Positions 43,149-54,492 of a stretch of DNA of 64,000 nucleotides are shown piece after piece. The stretch is from assembly GCA_022925895.1 (NCBI GenBank), contig JAKSYS010000104.1:56787-120786 (forward strand). The letters run 5' to 3'. Position 1 is the stretch's first letter. The number at the start of each line of letters is the position of its first letter. The notes beneath the pieces are model-generated. The model had not been told where the DNA came from and searched no databases. It saw nothing but the letters and a program-made list of their open reading frames with translations. The DNA comes from Fragilaria crotonensis (taxonomy: Eukaryota; Bacillariophyta; Fragilariophyceae; Fragilariales; Fragilariaceae). The translations under genes were made by a program, and so were the position numbers.

Positions 43149-45729
43149 TCCTCCGTGGACAGTGGATCGTAGAGCGTTCCCAATAGTCCATCTGATATGA
43201 CAGCAGCGTGCTTTGCAAATAGGACCAACGGTAGATTCTTGGTCATGGCATCACTGGGATTGTCGCCACTCCGTATGTGTTCAACCCACAGGTCATTGCT
43301 CAGGATCATATCGTTCACGAAGCGGTACCGGATATCCACGTGCTTAGTTCGTTGACCGATAGCGGTATTCTTAGCCATAAAAATTGCGCCAGTGTTGTCT
43401 TCCTTCAAGATACTCGGGAGGATCGGTAGCCGATTTCCGATCTCGGTGAGCAGTGACACTATGAACTTAACCTCCGTTGTAGCCATGCTCATTGCGACAA
43501 ATTCCGCCTCAGTCGACGAAAGGGTCACTCCGGTCTGTTTCTTAGATTGCCACGAAACAAGACAGCCACCAATGGTTACTAAATAGCCCGAGATACTTTT
43601 GCGATCACCTCTGTCGCTGGCATAGTCCGAGTCGACGAATGCCACGACGCGTCTGTCTTTAGGAGCGCGCATCTTCACACCTTGGAACTGATCCGACTTA
43701 ATATAACCGATCAAATGTCTCAGGGCATTCCAGTGTTCGTCATTAGGGGCATTTAAGTGACATGTCAGTTCGCGGCAAGCATTAGACAGCGTCGGCTCCG
43801 TTTTACCACATGCGAACATCAGACGTCCAACGTAGGATCGATACAATTCCTGCATGACAATTTCATCTTCCTCCGTGGAGCGCAAAGGGGGGGGGTAACG
43901 GCCGCACCGGGTGTCTTCTGCTCCTTCAACTTCAATTCAATGTCATCCTCGAAATCGCGTACGATGGCTTGTAGGTAGTCTGTCATACTGGATCGTATGT
44001 ACTTGCCCGTTTGGTCTCGACCAGTTTCGTAGTCCACTCCCAGGTGACGTACGAGGTTTCCGAGATCAGAGATGGCAACCGCGTCTGAGATTCCTTTCTT
44101 GATGCGATCCACATGTTTTCGAATGCCTGTGATGATAGAGTCGTCGCAATACACGACCACCAGGACCAACAGGTTTCCATCAGGGTCATGCAACGTGAAC
44201 AGGCAAGGGTCGGTTTTGCACTGGGTTAAGCCCAAATTAATTAGAATTTTTGCAAATGTCATCATCCAAAGTCGCGGGCTTTGTACCAGGCCGTACTGGG
44301 CTCGCTTGAGTTTGATGATATGGTCCGTAAGGTAGATGCCTTTACTTTCTAGGTACTCCAAAAGTCCTTCGGGAAATTCGATATAGACATCGGAGTCTAC
44401 GAGAGCGTTGAGGAATGCCGCTTCAACATCAACCAATATCTGAATCCAGTCGTCATGCTTCTCTTCTTGTTCCAACGTCACTGCGAGTACCACTTTGATC
44501 GTAGTGTTCGTCGCAAGCGGAGAGTACGATTCGACATAATCAACTCCCGGTTCTTGTTCATAGCCTCGGATCACGGATCGGGACTTCCTTGTCCCATCAA
44601 GCTTTAGTTTGAATATCCAACGGCAACGTAGTGTCTTACGATTCTTCGGCAACTTGTTGCGTGGTATGAATTCCCATGCGTCACGCTTGAGAAAGTTTTC
44701 CAGCTCATCGTGCATCGAAGTTGTCCACTTCGGGTCATTGAGCTTACGTAGATCCTTGAAGTTCTTGGGTACACCGGGTTGGGGATCTGATTGAAGTTGT
44801 GCGTTGAAAATAACCTCTGCTTCCGTAGTGTTTGTACACGTAGCTATCGCAACCGTCGTGTCATCGTTCCTGGGACCGTCGGCGACGGTAACGGTTGAAG
44901 CACGAGCGCGTGCTCGGGTGACAGCCCCAGAACCGTATTCCGGAGCAAGATTCCTCCGCGCAGGACGTACGACACCAGGTTGCACGACCGGATCCTCCGT
45001 GCTTGTAGGTACGATAGCCGGCAAGTCCCACAAGTCGTCAGCATCAAGAACGTCATCCTCCGGCAAAAGTGGCACGTCCGGCGAAGCAGGTAAGATAATC
45101 GAATCCGTCTTAATCCTATCTATTTCATTGAACAGTGCCATGTCGTCCAAAGCCGTGATACGACCGTGCCATTCCATCCACTGGTGCACGTCGCGTGACA
45201 GTATGGTATGCTTCGTTGCCGGGTTGTAGAATTTGTACGTGTCACCGGAATGGTCGTTCGCGTAACCGACGAAGACGCATTTGGACGCGCGCACATCCGA
45301 TTTCGCTTTAACCTTAGTGCGGTCTGTCACATAAGCAATCCGACCAAAAGGTTGGAGGAAATCGATGATTTTGGGCACTGCATCAGCCCCAAACCAAGCA
45401 GTGTAGGGGTCCAGAGCAGTACCAGGCCTTGGGAGAGTATTCCCAAGCTTGGTCATGGTGTTGATAGCCTCCGGCCACAATAACCCTTGTGACTCCAGTG
45501 TGAACCGGGCACAGTACATAGTAGCAAAAGCCCGATCCTTACAGGTCGCGAAACTGCGTTCCACGACACCATTCATTTGTGGCGTATTCGGGGCAGTCAT
45601 CTCCAGCGTGATTCCGTGTTCCGCGCACACCTTTTGCACATATGCCTCGTTTTCGCCGGCATTGTCGCAGCGCAGGAATTTACAAGGTTTACCAGCTGCC
45701 TTGTTAGCCACAAGTAGGCTCTCCAGTGG
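43149..45729 (-). pseudogene. Copia pol, 3' part: integrase remainder, reverse transcriptase, RNase H
   Basis: Continues the integrase after the insertion: VPLESLLVANKAAGK, FLRCDNAGEN (second Asp), PQMNGVVERSF (Glu). Reverse transcriptase follows: CRWIFKLKLDG, ILVDVEAAFLNALVDSDVY (first Asp), QYGLVQSPRLW, VVYCDDSIITG (Y-C-D-D; most Copia elements have YVDD). RNase H: AFVDSDYASDRGDRKS, STEAEFVAMS, KNTAIGQRTKHVDIRYRFV. A nine-G run at 43887-43895 shifts the frame between RT and RNase H. The part upstream of 45730 belongs to the inserted transposon. Integrase function is lost in this copy by the insertion. Confidence 0.88.
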
Positions 45730-45731
45730 TA

Positions 45732-45753
45732 CAGCTGTTTTCATAATCAAATA
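45732..45753 (+). repeat. Left terminal inverted repeat
   Basis: CAGCTGTTTTCATAATCAAA; pairs with 52429-52450 with one clear mismatch in the first 20 bases. Confidence 0.88.
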
Positions 45754-45837
45754 ACCGAACGTAGATCTTGGTAACTTTTGCACGTATATGTTTTCTAACC
45801 TAAGTAAACTAGCTTCGTACTTTGGAGTACTCAAAAA

Positions 45838-46030
45838 ATTAACACGATAATATAACGCATTGATCATGGGGGAATCAGCGGGTCAATGAAGCACATACTG
45901 TTGCAAACTGACAACATGCCCCATGTTACTGCCTCTTGCACCGCCTTGAGGATTGAGTAACATGAGTGATGTTGTCAGTTTTAACATCCCAACCCCCGAT
46001 TCGAGATCATTAGGAGTGCCTTAATGAGAC
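45838..46030 (+). repeat. Diverged duplicate of the transposase gene start
   Basis: Similar to 47110-47300: both have ACGC..(T)GATCATGGGGG, a TCA(A/T)(T/C)GAAGC stretch, AGTAACATGAGTGATG / AGCAACATGAGCGACG, and a start reading MSDVVSFNIPTPDS against MSDDVVSVNLPTPKFE. The left copy hits a stop after about 20 codons. Confidence 0.7.
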
Positions 46031-47109
46031 TGTGCTTCGGTGAGTTTCTGGGCCATACGATTTGAAGCAAAATTCAAATTCAGTTCCCACTGGAGGTAGA
46101 ATATGGCCATCACGTCTCCGCCTTTGTCGTTCTTTACAAGTTTGATATATATTTCCTGAACAGGGGTGGGAGGATGGCCTCCCGGATGTGACAATGATCG
46201 ACCTATCGGAGAGTGTGCGTTAAAAAGTTCACTCGGGTGTCCGTGTCGATGCTAACGATGCGGTATTGCCCAATGCATAATAGAGCTGCTGGAATGCTCA
46301 AGGCATACCATACAATGATAGAGCATCAAGACAAACCAACAGGAAGAAATCCGAGAAGGTCTTGTTCGGTGGCGCGAAGGATCTGCTTCCACGAGTGACG
46401 GTTCATGTAGAGTTGCGCACTACGAAAGGGAATGCTGGTGCGATTGCAGATAACAGGATTACTAGCGACGACGCGCGGCTCAAATTGTTCGCTGTACTCT
46501 GATGATGATGTGACGCTATGATCCAAGTTCTGACGCGGCTCCCTACCTCACTCGTCTCCTTTTTGCAATGTATACTGGTACATCCAAATATGCATTACGC
46601 CTACACACTGCATCACGAAGAGCAAACCATGGGGATTGATATGATTTGCATTGTTGGCGCGCTGGTGGGGAGTCGATGCACTCAATTGAGATGCCACGCA
46701 ATATTGATTCATTATTTGTGCTTGGTGCTGCTTCGATTGGTCGTGCATGCTGGGTGAAAGTTTTATTTGTACTGTTGCATTGGGATTTGTCGTTGGCTCC
46801 GCCGGACCGGCGCCGAGTACGCTCTTGATCATCGTCACTGCAAATGGTTCTGGGGCTGCCACCATGGAGGATATCTCTGCTGATTGTCCTCCAAGGGTGG
46901 CAGAAATGGAATGCTATCTGACGCCATTAAGACGGTCGCTTGATATTGACATCCACAGTCAGGGACATCATGCATCTCCGATCCTCCACGTGAGGAGGCA
47001 GAAGTGGTATGCGATCTGGCATTAGTTCGTCACGACTTTGAAATCGTGGACATCTCCTATTCGCTGATTCTAGAAGAAAGCAATCGAAGCGGAGGTAAAA
47101 CTAGCTTAA
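46031..47109. other. Unidentified sequence inside the nested transposon
   Basis: Lies between the two copies of the transposase 5' region. Frames such as 46747-47025 (+), with FICTVALGFVVGSAGPAPS and SADCPPRVAEMECYL, are not recognised. Confidence 0.35.
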
Positions 47110-47230
47110 GTATACTAGCGTCATAATCAAAAAACGCCTCGATCATGGGGGATTGAATTGAATGGGTCATCGAAGCGCATCCTGTCATAAACTAACGTGT
47201 TGCATATAAGTGCTTTTTAGATTGAGCAAC

Positions 47231-50200
47231 ATGAGCGACGATGTTGTAAGCGTTAATCTCCCAACCCCAAAATTTGAGATAATTAGGAATGCCTTCATAC
47301 AGCTTTGTGCCGATGAAACGTTTCTTCAGTCAGTACGGAGAAAATGGTTGCCAGCGGAAACATGGGCTGCAGCATTGACCATATGTCGTCTTGTTGATGA
47401 AAGTATGTGTACTGTTGATGCAAAAAAGTTCAATGCAGCAATGATTCGAAGCAAACGCCCATTTGATGGGTCCTCGATGGACAGATTTGATGGCACAAAC
47501 AATTCTGGAGTATTCGTATCAAATTCCAAAATATTCTATACTACATGGTCACAGCTCCACTTGAACAAGCAGAGTATCCACGTCCTCTTGATGCAAAGTG
47601 GAAAGAAAGTGTTGTTTCCATGGCTGCGGATGTGCTGTCAAACATCAGAACAAGATCAACGGCATCGCTTGACAGCCTTTTCTCCGCGATGTCATTCAAG
47701 GACAAACTTCAGGTATCGACAAACGAGGCTTCTTCTACTAGTCCCATCACGGAAACCACAATCACAACAACGCACGCTGCCTCTCTCATTTCTTCCCATC
47801 ATTGCCATGATCCGCAAGCTGAACAATTGCAAGAAGGGCTGTATGATGAAACATTGGCACTCCAAAACCAGAAAACAGCAGGAGCATTCTGTTTTTGGAG
47901 TAGTCGTGAGGCTTGGAATCTGTTTGCAGGTGGAAGTGGCACTTCATACGAGCAATTTTCAGCCAATATTACAAACGCTGGTGGTGGTAGTAGTGTTCTA
48001 GACATTTTGGAGGGTCATATTGTGGTTCTACAATCCGTCAGCAAAACTCCGAATGGCTGGAGAAATGTGGTGCCAGGGCGCGATGAGGAAAATGTTTGTT
48101 CTCAATCGGAAATCTTTGTCGTGCGGAGCAGGTCCATTATTCTATGCTTGGCATACCAGACTGCCACTCGGCACATGAATTCATGGACTTGGGCACAGTG
48201 TTGCAGTGAAGCCTGCCGACAACTCAATGAGCTTGGCGTGGTGCAAGCAACAAAACCGCGCAGCGTTCAAGATTGGAATGTGGAGTTCCGCAGGTGCACG
48301 TCTTTCCTTCACCCTAATCATATTGTGAGATGTGGCCGACGCCCTATTCCACGACTCTTCATGAAGTATCCTGATGCAAAAGATCAAATCACAGCATTCG
48401 GTTTGGGCAATCTGACGGTTCTGACAGTTGAATTGGTGCAAGCATTCTGCATCGAAGAGCTCTTCCCCCAAACTGTTCGACCAGTGGTGCAACGATGTTG
48501 AAGAAAGTGACTCTTCCATAAATTCAGCATTGCTGACACAAGAAATGTTTTTGAAGGAACACAACATTAGGAATTTCAGTATTCCGACATGTTGGAGGTG
48601 GATGCATCACCTTGGCTTTGCCTACAGCATACAACAAAAATCATACTACGTTGACGGTCATGAACGTGATGACGTCATAGCAAGTCGAAAGCAGTTCTGT
48701 CGCAAGTACCTTGCCGAGCTTGAACCAAAATGTTTACGATGGGTTCAATACGATTCATGTGAAGTGGAGGCATCACGTCTGGATCCTGAGTTTGGCTACA
48801 AGTATACGCACAATGAGAGCGTATTCTACGAGTTCCATATCGACTACTGCTATCGTTGTGATGCTATGTGTGGAAAAGTTGCATCAATGAGCGTGCGTGC
48901 TCCTCCTGGTTCAAGACCTATTGAAATTTACGGTCAGGATGAATCAGTTTTCTCCCAATTCATGTTTCCCTCAAAGAGTTGGGTAGGCCCAAATCAAGAA
49001 CGAGGGTTGTTTCCCGAAGTCGCTTGGAGAAGGGCTGATGATATCAGCGTTTGTGTCTCGCGACACTGGATTTGGAATGCCGATGACGGATCAAGATCTG
49101 GTACTAGTAAACGCTTCGCGACAAGGAATGCACTATATTGACACAACTGCGGCTCTTGAAGTTCACAAACATACTCGGAAGCAGCCATTGACACAATCAC
49201 CTTTTGTCCGAAATTTGCTTATAGGAGCCACGAAAGGGGGCTATTGGAATAGCTTTCATATGGCAATTCAATTGGAGGATGTCACCGATTGTTTAAAAGT
49301 TATCCGACCTCAAGTTGAGTTTGTTTTTATGTTTGATCACAGCCAAGGTCATGCTCGGAAAAAAGACGGGGCTCTTGATGCACAAAGTATGTCTCGGAGT
49401 TTTGGTGGTACCCAACCTAAAATGCACTCGTCCAAGATTACAGGCAACTGCCTTGGCCCATTCGAATCTATATTGAGGATTGGCGATGAGCAAAGTATGG
49501 TCTTTCAGACTGAAGACCAAGGTCCATGGTGGTTGGCTTCAACCGAAGTTCGAGAGAGACGAAAGTTTGATATTCATGACAACAGTGGCCGAACTAAAGT
49601 TGTGTCACGGACACGGGCTGAGTTGGTATCTGCACTGTTGGAGGAATCCGGCATCGCCATAGAGTCCAATCGCCCCTTGAATGAGCTGAAAGAACTTGCA
49701 ACTATTCATGGTGTCAGTCTGACACGCGAGAAAGTCTTTGTCACTGAAGGTTGGCACGGCAAAGCAAAGGGACTTCTGCAAGTTTTATGGGAGCGAGGGT
49801 GGATTGATACATCTAAATGCAAAGAACAAAAGGACAAAGAAGGAAACAAAGTGATAAATACGTCGTATTATACACTTATCGGACGTAAAGATCCGGCGAC
49901 TGGTCAGATCATTGAATCATCGTCACTTCGAGCACTGATGGGCAACTGTTTCGACTTCAAGACCGAGGAAACAGCATTACAATTTTGGGCTCCCAACTTG
50001 GTGTACACGTAATGCTCACACCAAAATTTCACTGTGAATTAGCGGGTGAAGGAATTGAGTATGCATGGGCACAAGCGAAGGCACTAATGAGGAGAACACC
50101 GATGCAGGAGAAGAAAGGTCGAGTCAATTTCATGAATGTTGTCATGAGGTGTCTTTGCCCTGAAACAGTCTTGACCAAAGAGCGAGTTAGAAAATTTGCC

Positions 50201-50389
50201 TCAAGAGCGCGAGCGTATATATGCACCTACTATTACCTTGAACAAGAGACCAACGGCAGTGATGACATTGGTGGCACCACAGCTGCAAAACAGCAACTCC
50301 TTTACAAGAAGATCGAACAACTCATGAAAAGATTCAAAGCACATCGCTGTGCTTTGACTTTGACATGCGTTTTGTCCTCGCAGTATTGA
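47231..50389 (+). CDS. DDE transposase of the nested Tc1/mariner-type element, frame-broken
   Basis: ATG at 47231 (MSDDVVSVNLPTPKFEIIRN). The pieces follow in order through at least four frame changes (near 47545, 48440, 49035, 49995). Visible parts: PRSVQDWNVEFRR; FSIPTCWRWMHHLGFAYS, a helix-turn-helix-like segment; KSYYVDGHERDDVIASRK; IYGQDESVFSQFMFPSKSW (first catalytic Asp); VEFVFMFDHSQGHARKKDG (second Asp); PKFHCELAGEGIEYAWAQAK (the Glu of the DDE triad). A region ELVSALLEESGIAIESNRPL looks SAP-like. The order agrees with Tc1/mariner-type DDE proteins (DDE_3-like), though at about 1000 residues it is much longer than mariner transposases. This copy cannot be read as one protein unless the breaks are sequence errors. 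Confidence 0.75.
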
Positions 50390-50666
50390 AGGGACAGGAT
50401 GAGGACGAGAATACTGCATGAGAGCATGCTCACTTGTCCAGAGTCACGAGAGGGTTGCCCGGATTGCCCAACTGACACGTGATTCGACATACTGCTCAGT
50501 AGAAGCGAACAATGGGGTCAATGATAGCCATAGTAGGGTGTAACAAATGACATCGCTCTTCAATCGGCACTTGTTCCGTCGATTCACAGTCTCTGATAGT
50601 GTGGCCATATTCAACGCTGCTTGATAGCATCAACAAATCAATAGCATTGTTGTTCGATGCGGTTGC

Positions 50667-51334
50667 ATGGCGTCATTGACTTTGGAATTCTACTCCACCA
50701 GCACCTGGCTTAGATCTTTCGGGTGTGGTCGTACCATTGCCATTGATGGCATTATACATTGGAGCCTGACAGCAACACTTTTTGAATTTGGTGTTACTAA
50801 AGTCAACCGCGGAGTTCGTGTGCACCTCTATTCCGCCCTTCTTGCCGATTGTCAGCAACACATTGAGGTTGAAGATTGTCTTCTCAGGAACGGACCGTGC
50901 CAACAGATGCCCAACTTCCGATCCTCTTTTCCAGTCTGACTTTCCTCCTCATCGAATGCCTCCGCCACCACACCAGCCAGTACCATATTTAAGAAACGTT
51001 ACATGATCCTGCCTTGAACAACTCCTTGCCGACCTTCAAAAACTTTCCTTGGCACGGCTTCAACCCAGCGAGAACAATATCAAATTTGAACGCATCAAAC
51101 GTAAAAGTGACCTTCGCAATATCAGGCTCAGTAACTACAATATTCGCAATCTCAGGCTCAGTAACTGCAATCTTCACACTTCGCAATCTCATAGTGCAAG
51201 CTTCACAAACGACTGCATTGCTGCAAGGCACCTCAAGCATGATGGTCGCCAACATTGATGATGTTCCTTGTTACTCTGCAATACCCATGGCAGTTCCAAA
51301 GTTGCGTGCTATCATGAGCTTTTTCTTAAGTTGA
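50667..51334 (-). other. Unrecognised open sequence inside the nested transposon
   Basis: Two minus-strand frames (51255-50989 and 50903-50673) read as protein-like: VPCSNAVVCEACTMRLRSVK, an internal duplication VTEPEIAN / VTEPDIAK, and VLLTIGKKGGIEVHTNSAVD. I do not recognise a family. It may be a second captured host fragment, since it lies next to the methionine synthase piece and in the same orientation. Confidence 0.35.
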
Positions 51335-51382
51335 TTGCACCTCAGGGCAATCCTACCAGTCGATGTTCAACAATGGTATTCC

Positions 51383-52266
51383 CTATTGGTTGTGCATTGT
51401 CAACAACAAGATCCATACAACCTTAAAGCAACTTTCACCGGAGCGAAGACCCAAATCAGGAAGCTTGCAAGGCTTATAGTTTGAAGCCATCTCGCGGATT
51501 GCCTTAAGGTGAGGTGGGGTCAACCCGCAGCAACCACCCGCCATGTTCAGCCGTCCCTTATCAAAACACGCCTTGTTGTGCATCAACATCGTGTCGAGCG
51601 CGTCATTGTAGCCACCCATGTTGTTCGGGAGATTTGCACTACTCGCATACATGCAGTGTTTGCCACCTTAGTAAACGCCTTCGCAAGACGCTCCGCCGCG
51701 AAAGGAACCATGTGGTGCTTAGCACCTAGTAGAGGAGCGCAGTTCAGTCCGACACACATGCAATTCTTGGCGTGCCGGATTGATGCATAGAACGCCTTGT
51801 CCGTCTAACCTGACAGAGAATGTCCCGATTGGTCAACCAATGAACCACCACTAAAGAAAGGAATGTCTAAACGAGGACTGTATTCCGAAGTAAAGTAGCC
51901 ACTCGCGTACAATACCGCCTTCGCATTCAACCCTCTGCCATTCATCAACAACCACACAGTATGCTTCAATTATCTGTGAATCGACTCGTCAAACGCCACA
52001 TTGCGGGCACTAGGATCCTCCACACCACTCGGACCGATACTGTCTTCGCGGTTCGTCGGTCCCAGTGAACCCACCACGAAGTGGTGCGGTTTGATGGGGC
52101 CCTTCGACATCACCTCGTCGCACGCCTCACCTGTCAGCCGTGCGCAAACATAGTTCAACTCGTATGCATACACCTCCACCTCGTAGTCCGCCATGCATGG
52201 CAGCCCGCAGTCGTCGACGAGAACGTGGAATACGGTTGTTGCGATCCGCATCCGACAAGGGCAGAG
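51383..52266 (-). pseudogene. metH: Captured fragment of cobalamin-dependent methionine synthase
   Basis: Minus-strand frames match, in order, the homocysteine S-methyltransferase (N-terminal) domain of MetH: TFSSTTA, then MADYEVEVYAYELNYVCARL, FVVGSLGPTNREDSIGPSG and VEDPSARNVAFDE, then SGGSLVDQSGHSLSG, FYASIRHAKNCMCVGLNCA, and finally LPNNMGGYND, NMAGGCCGLTPPHLKAIRE. The zinc ligands C (GLNCA) and CC (GGCCG) are visible. At least three frame changes and an internal stop, no start and no cobalamin-binding, SAM-activation or folate domain: it is a gene piece of about 290 codons, not an enzyme. It lies inside the TIRs of the nested transposon, so it moves with it. Confidence 0.85.
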
Positions 52267-52428
52267 GTTTAGACGGAATGAAATCTCATGTGAATAAACT
52301 ACTACTGTACTCAGTCAGCCGTCGGATCCGAGAAGGGTATGGCGTGTGGCTATTCAAATTGTTTTGCTGACGTCTACTATGGAAATTATTGTATCCCTGT
52401 AGAAAGATTACTACAGTCTATGCGATGC

Positions 52429-52450
52429 CATTTGATTATGAAACCAGCTG
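52429..52450 (-). repeat. Right terminal inverted repeat
   Basis: Its complement starts CAGCTGGTTTCATAATCAAA. Followed by the TA target duplication at 52451-52452. Confidence 0.88.
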
Positions 52451-52452
52451 TA

Positions 52453-53317
52453 CATGGATACCACTCTTGCGTGGGAGGAAACTGTCCCAGCAAAAGCGAG
52501 TATTGTCGTCGACGATGCGAAGCCAGTACCGGTTGGAGTTCAACGAATCACTGAACGGACCCGAAATGTCCAAGAAGAGTCGTTCGCCGGGGGCCTTTGC
52601 CTTAGTCAACGTAGATTTAGGTACTGCCTTTGCGCGAGCCTTGGCCAACGCACACGACCCACAGGGTTGCACCACGCCGGTCAGAGTCCAATTGTGACGG
52701 GTTGCCATCGCCTTAACAGTACGAGTGTCCGGATGACCGAGTACCGAATGTGCAATGTTGATGTCTAGCGTTACCGGCTTTGTAGTAAGGCTATGTACCG
52801 ATTCGTCGCTCGAAGTACGCATGCCCGTAAGGTAGTAGAGCTGGTCGTTGTCGTGTCGAGCAAAGCGAACCACCGTTCCCTTACCCGGATCCGTCAAGAC
52901 AAATTCACTCTTGTCTGCAATGTCCAGCTTCCAATCATCGTCAATGAGTTTGCGGAGGCTGACGATATGTTTAGTAAACTTGGGGGCATAATATACATCT
53001 GTCAAAGTTACCAGAACACCATGTTGATCCGTCATTGTGACCGTTCCTTGGCCGAGAGTAGCGATCTGCGCTCCGTTACCGATGGTGATCATTTTGTCCG
53101 AGGGGCGCATGGCCGACATTAGGCGTTGATCGTAGGTGACCCCACACGTAGCGCCAGAATCAAGTAGCCATTCCTCCGTGCCATCTGCTGCGGCCGTACC
53201 AACAAACTCAGTCTCAATTGCGCTGACGTTGACAAATTCCGATGTCCCGTTCTGATGCGTATCAACTTCATCCGGCACTCGGACGTCGTCGTCGAAAAAA
53301 GTAGTAAAGTCCTCCAT
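52453..53317 (-). pseudogene. Copia pol, 5' part: protease, zinc-binding and integrase start
   Basis: Protease: EEWLLDSGATCGVTY (D-S-G catalytic triplet), TIGNGAQIATLGQG, DVYYAPKF. Then the GAG-pre-integrase His/Cys motif, HSVLGHPDTRTVKAMA and GVVQPCGSCALAKARAKAVP. The integrase core begins LFLDISGPFSDSLNSNRYW (first Asp) and RIVDDNTRFCWDSFLPRKSG, and stops where the Tc1/mariner-type transposon entered (52450). The last six codons of the long frame come from the transposon end. Confidence 0.9.
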
Positions 53318-54451
53318 GTCTTCAATACCATGTGTTTCCTCCCAAGAGTCGTCGGCCCAGTCATCGAAGAACGTGTCCGGATAGAGCCACTTAGGCTGAT
53401 TTCCATCGCGTCGCTGGCACTGTCATTGACAACTTCAACACAGCTGACACCAACAAACATTGCCATGTCATTCGCGGTCTTGTCTTTCTTGGGCTTCGTA
53501 CACTTATTAGCATAGTGGCCCTTCTCTTGACAGTTGAAGCAGGTCACATTTGCTTTGTCAACCGGTTCCTTATCGGTGGTGCCGGTTGCGTCTTGGAGGA
53601 ACGGCACTCGTCGGCCTTGTGTCCAACCTTACCGCAGTTACGGCAGGTCCCCTTGAACTTCTTGTAGGGGTGCTTACTGACGTTAGCAACCAGTGCCGAT
53701 TCTGACTTGTTCTTTGCCCCCGTCTTCAACAGGGCCTTATACTGGAGCGTGATCTCCTTCCTCAACTTGACCAACGGTGTCTCAGCAAGTTCGCCGCGGT
53801 ACTTGAGTACTACGGGATCGTAGCCCGAGGACATAGAGGTCATGATGTGGCTCTTCATTTGGAGATCGTCCTTCTCGTACCTGACATTGATACGGCCGAT
53901 CCTCATGTTGAAGTGGTCCAAGTCGTTAAACCACAACTCGGGATCCTTCTTGGTCTCGTTCAACTTGCAGTTAGCGAACGCTTCTGCTAGCTCGGGAAAG
54001 TTCTCTTCAGCATCTGTGGCGCAGTACTTTCCTGTAGAATCGACCAAGCCTTGAATGGGTCACCTTCAGCCCGTTCAATCAAAGCGTAAGCCTTGTCGGA
54101 GCAACTCGCGACCAAGTATGTCCAAGCTGCCGCCCGCGCCAAGTACTTCCGGTTTTCCACCGAAGTAGTTGGGCGTGTCGTGGTCGGTGCCGCGGTAATC
54201 CCCGCTACACCCGTACCAGCGACTGGCGCTCCCGTGGCTGGCCTGACCGGCTCTTCCACTTCACCATACTCATACTCTTCGACTGTGAGTCCCGGTCTTG
54301 CTTCTGCCTTGGTTAGAGCCAGCAAAAATCCCTTGGACCCAGCGAGAGCAAGTGTCTTCCCTTCCCAGGATCTGAATTTTGTCTCATCGCCGTTAAACGC
54401 GAACGCACGAACAGTAGTTCCAAAGTTAGACTCGGAATCATCGGTAACCAT
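53318..54451 (-). CDS. Copia gag with two zinc knuckles, frame-broken
   Basis: ATG at 54451 (MVTDDSESNFGTTVRAFAFN). Capsid-like part: FNGDETKFRSWEGKTLAL, KAWSILQES, FNDLDHFNMRIG, IMTSMSSGYDPVV. Two CCHC knuckles: CRNCGKVGHKADEC (near 53640) and CFNCQEKGHYANKC (near 53530). Frame changes lie near 54030, 53590 and 53330. The structural role, packaging the RNA in virus-like particles, is from the family. The leader between the LTR and the ATG (54452-54492) contains the palindrome CGTTTATAAACG next to the LTR; I could not identify the primer tRNA. Confidence 0.82.
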
Positions 54452-54492
54452 TTTTGTCTTACTTTGCGGGTTCAACTGATCGTTTATAAACG

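Larger units (their letters stand above)
45732..52450 (+). mobile_element. Tc1/mariner-type transposon nested in the Copia integrase gene
   Basis: Left end CAGCTGTTTTCATAATC (45732) and the complement of the right end CAGCTGGTTTCATAATC (52450) match at all but one position over about 22 bp. TA occurs on both sides (45730-45731, 52451-52452), and removing 45732-52450 plus one TA restores an open Copia frame through SGIHV and PLESLL. TA duplication with short TIRs is the mark of the Tc1/mariner superfamily. At 6719 bp it is far longer than a typical member. It carries a transposase gene, a degenerate second copy of that gene's start, a methionine synthase fragment and unidentified sequence. Confidence 0.92.

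Noticed and set aside
45732-52450. Idea that the nested insert is a CRISPR-like or viral island
   Set aside because: TIRs, TA duplication and a DDE transposase explain it as a DNA transposon; there are no spaced repeats and no viral genes.
53842-54479. Plus-strand frames opposite gag
   Set aside because: Shadows of the Copia gag gene on minus.
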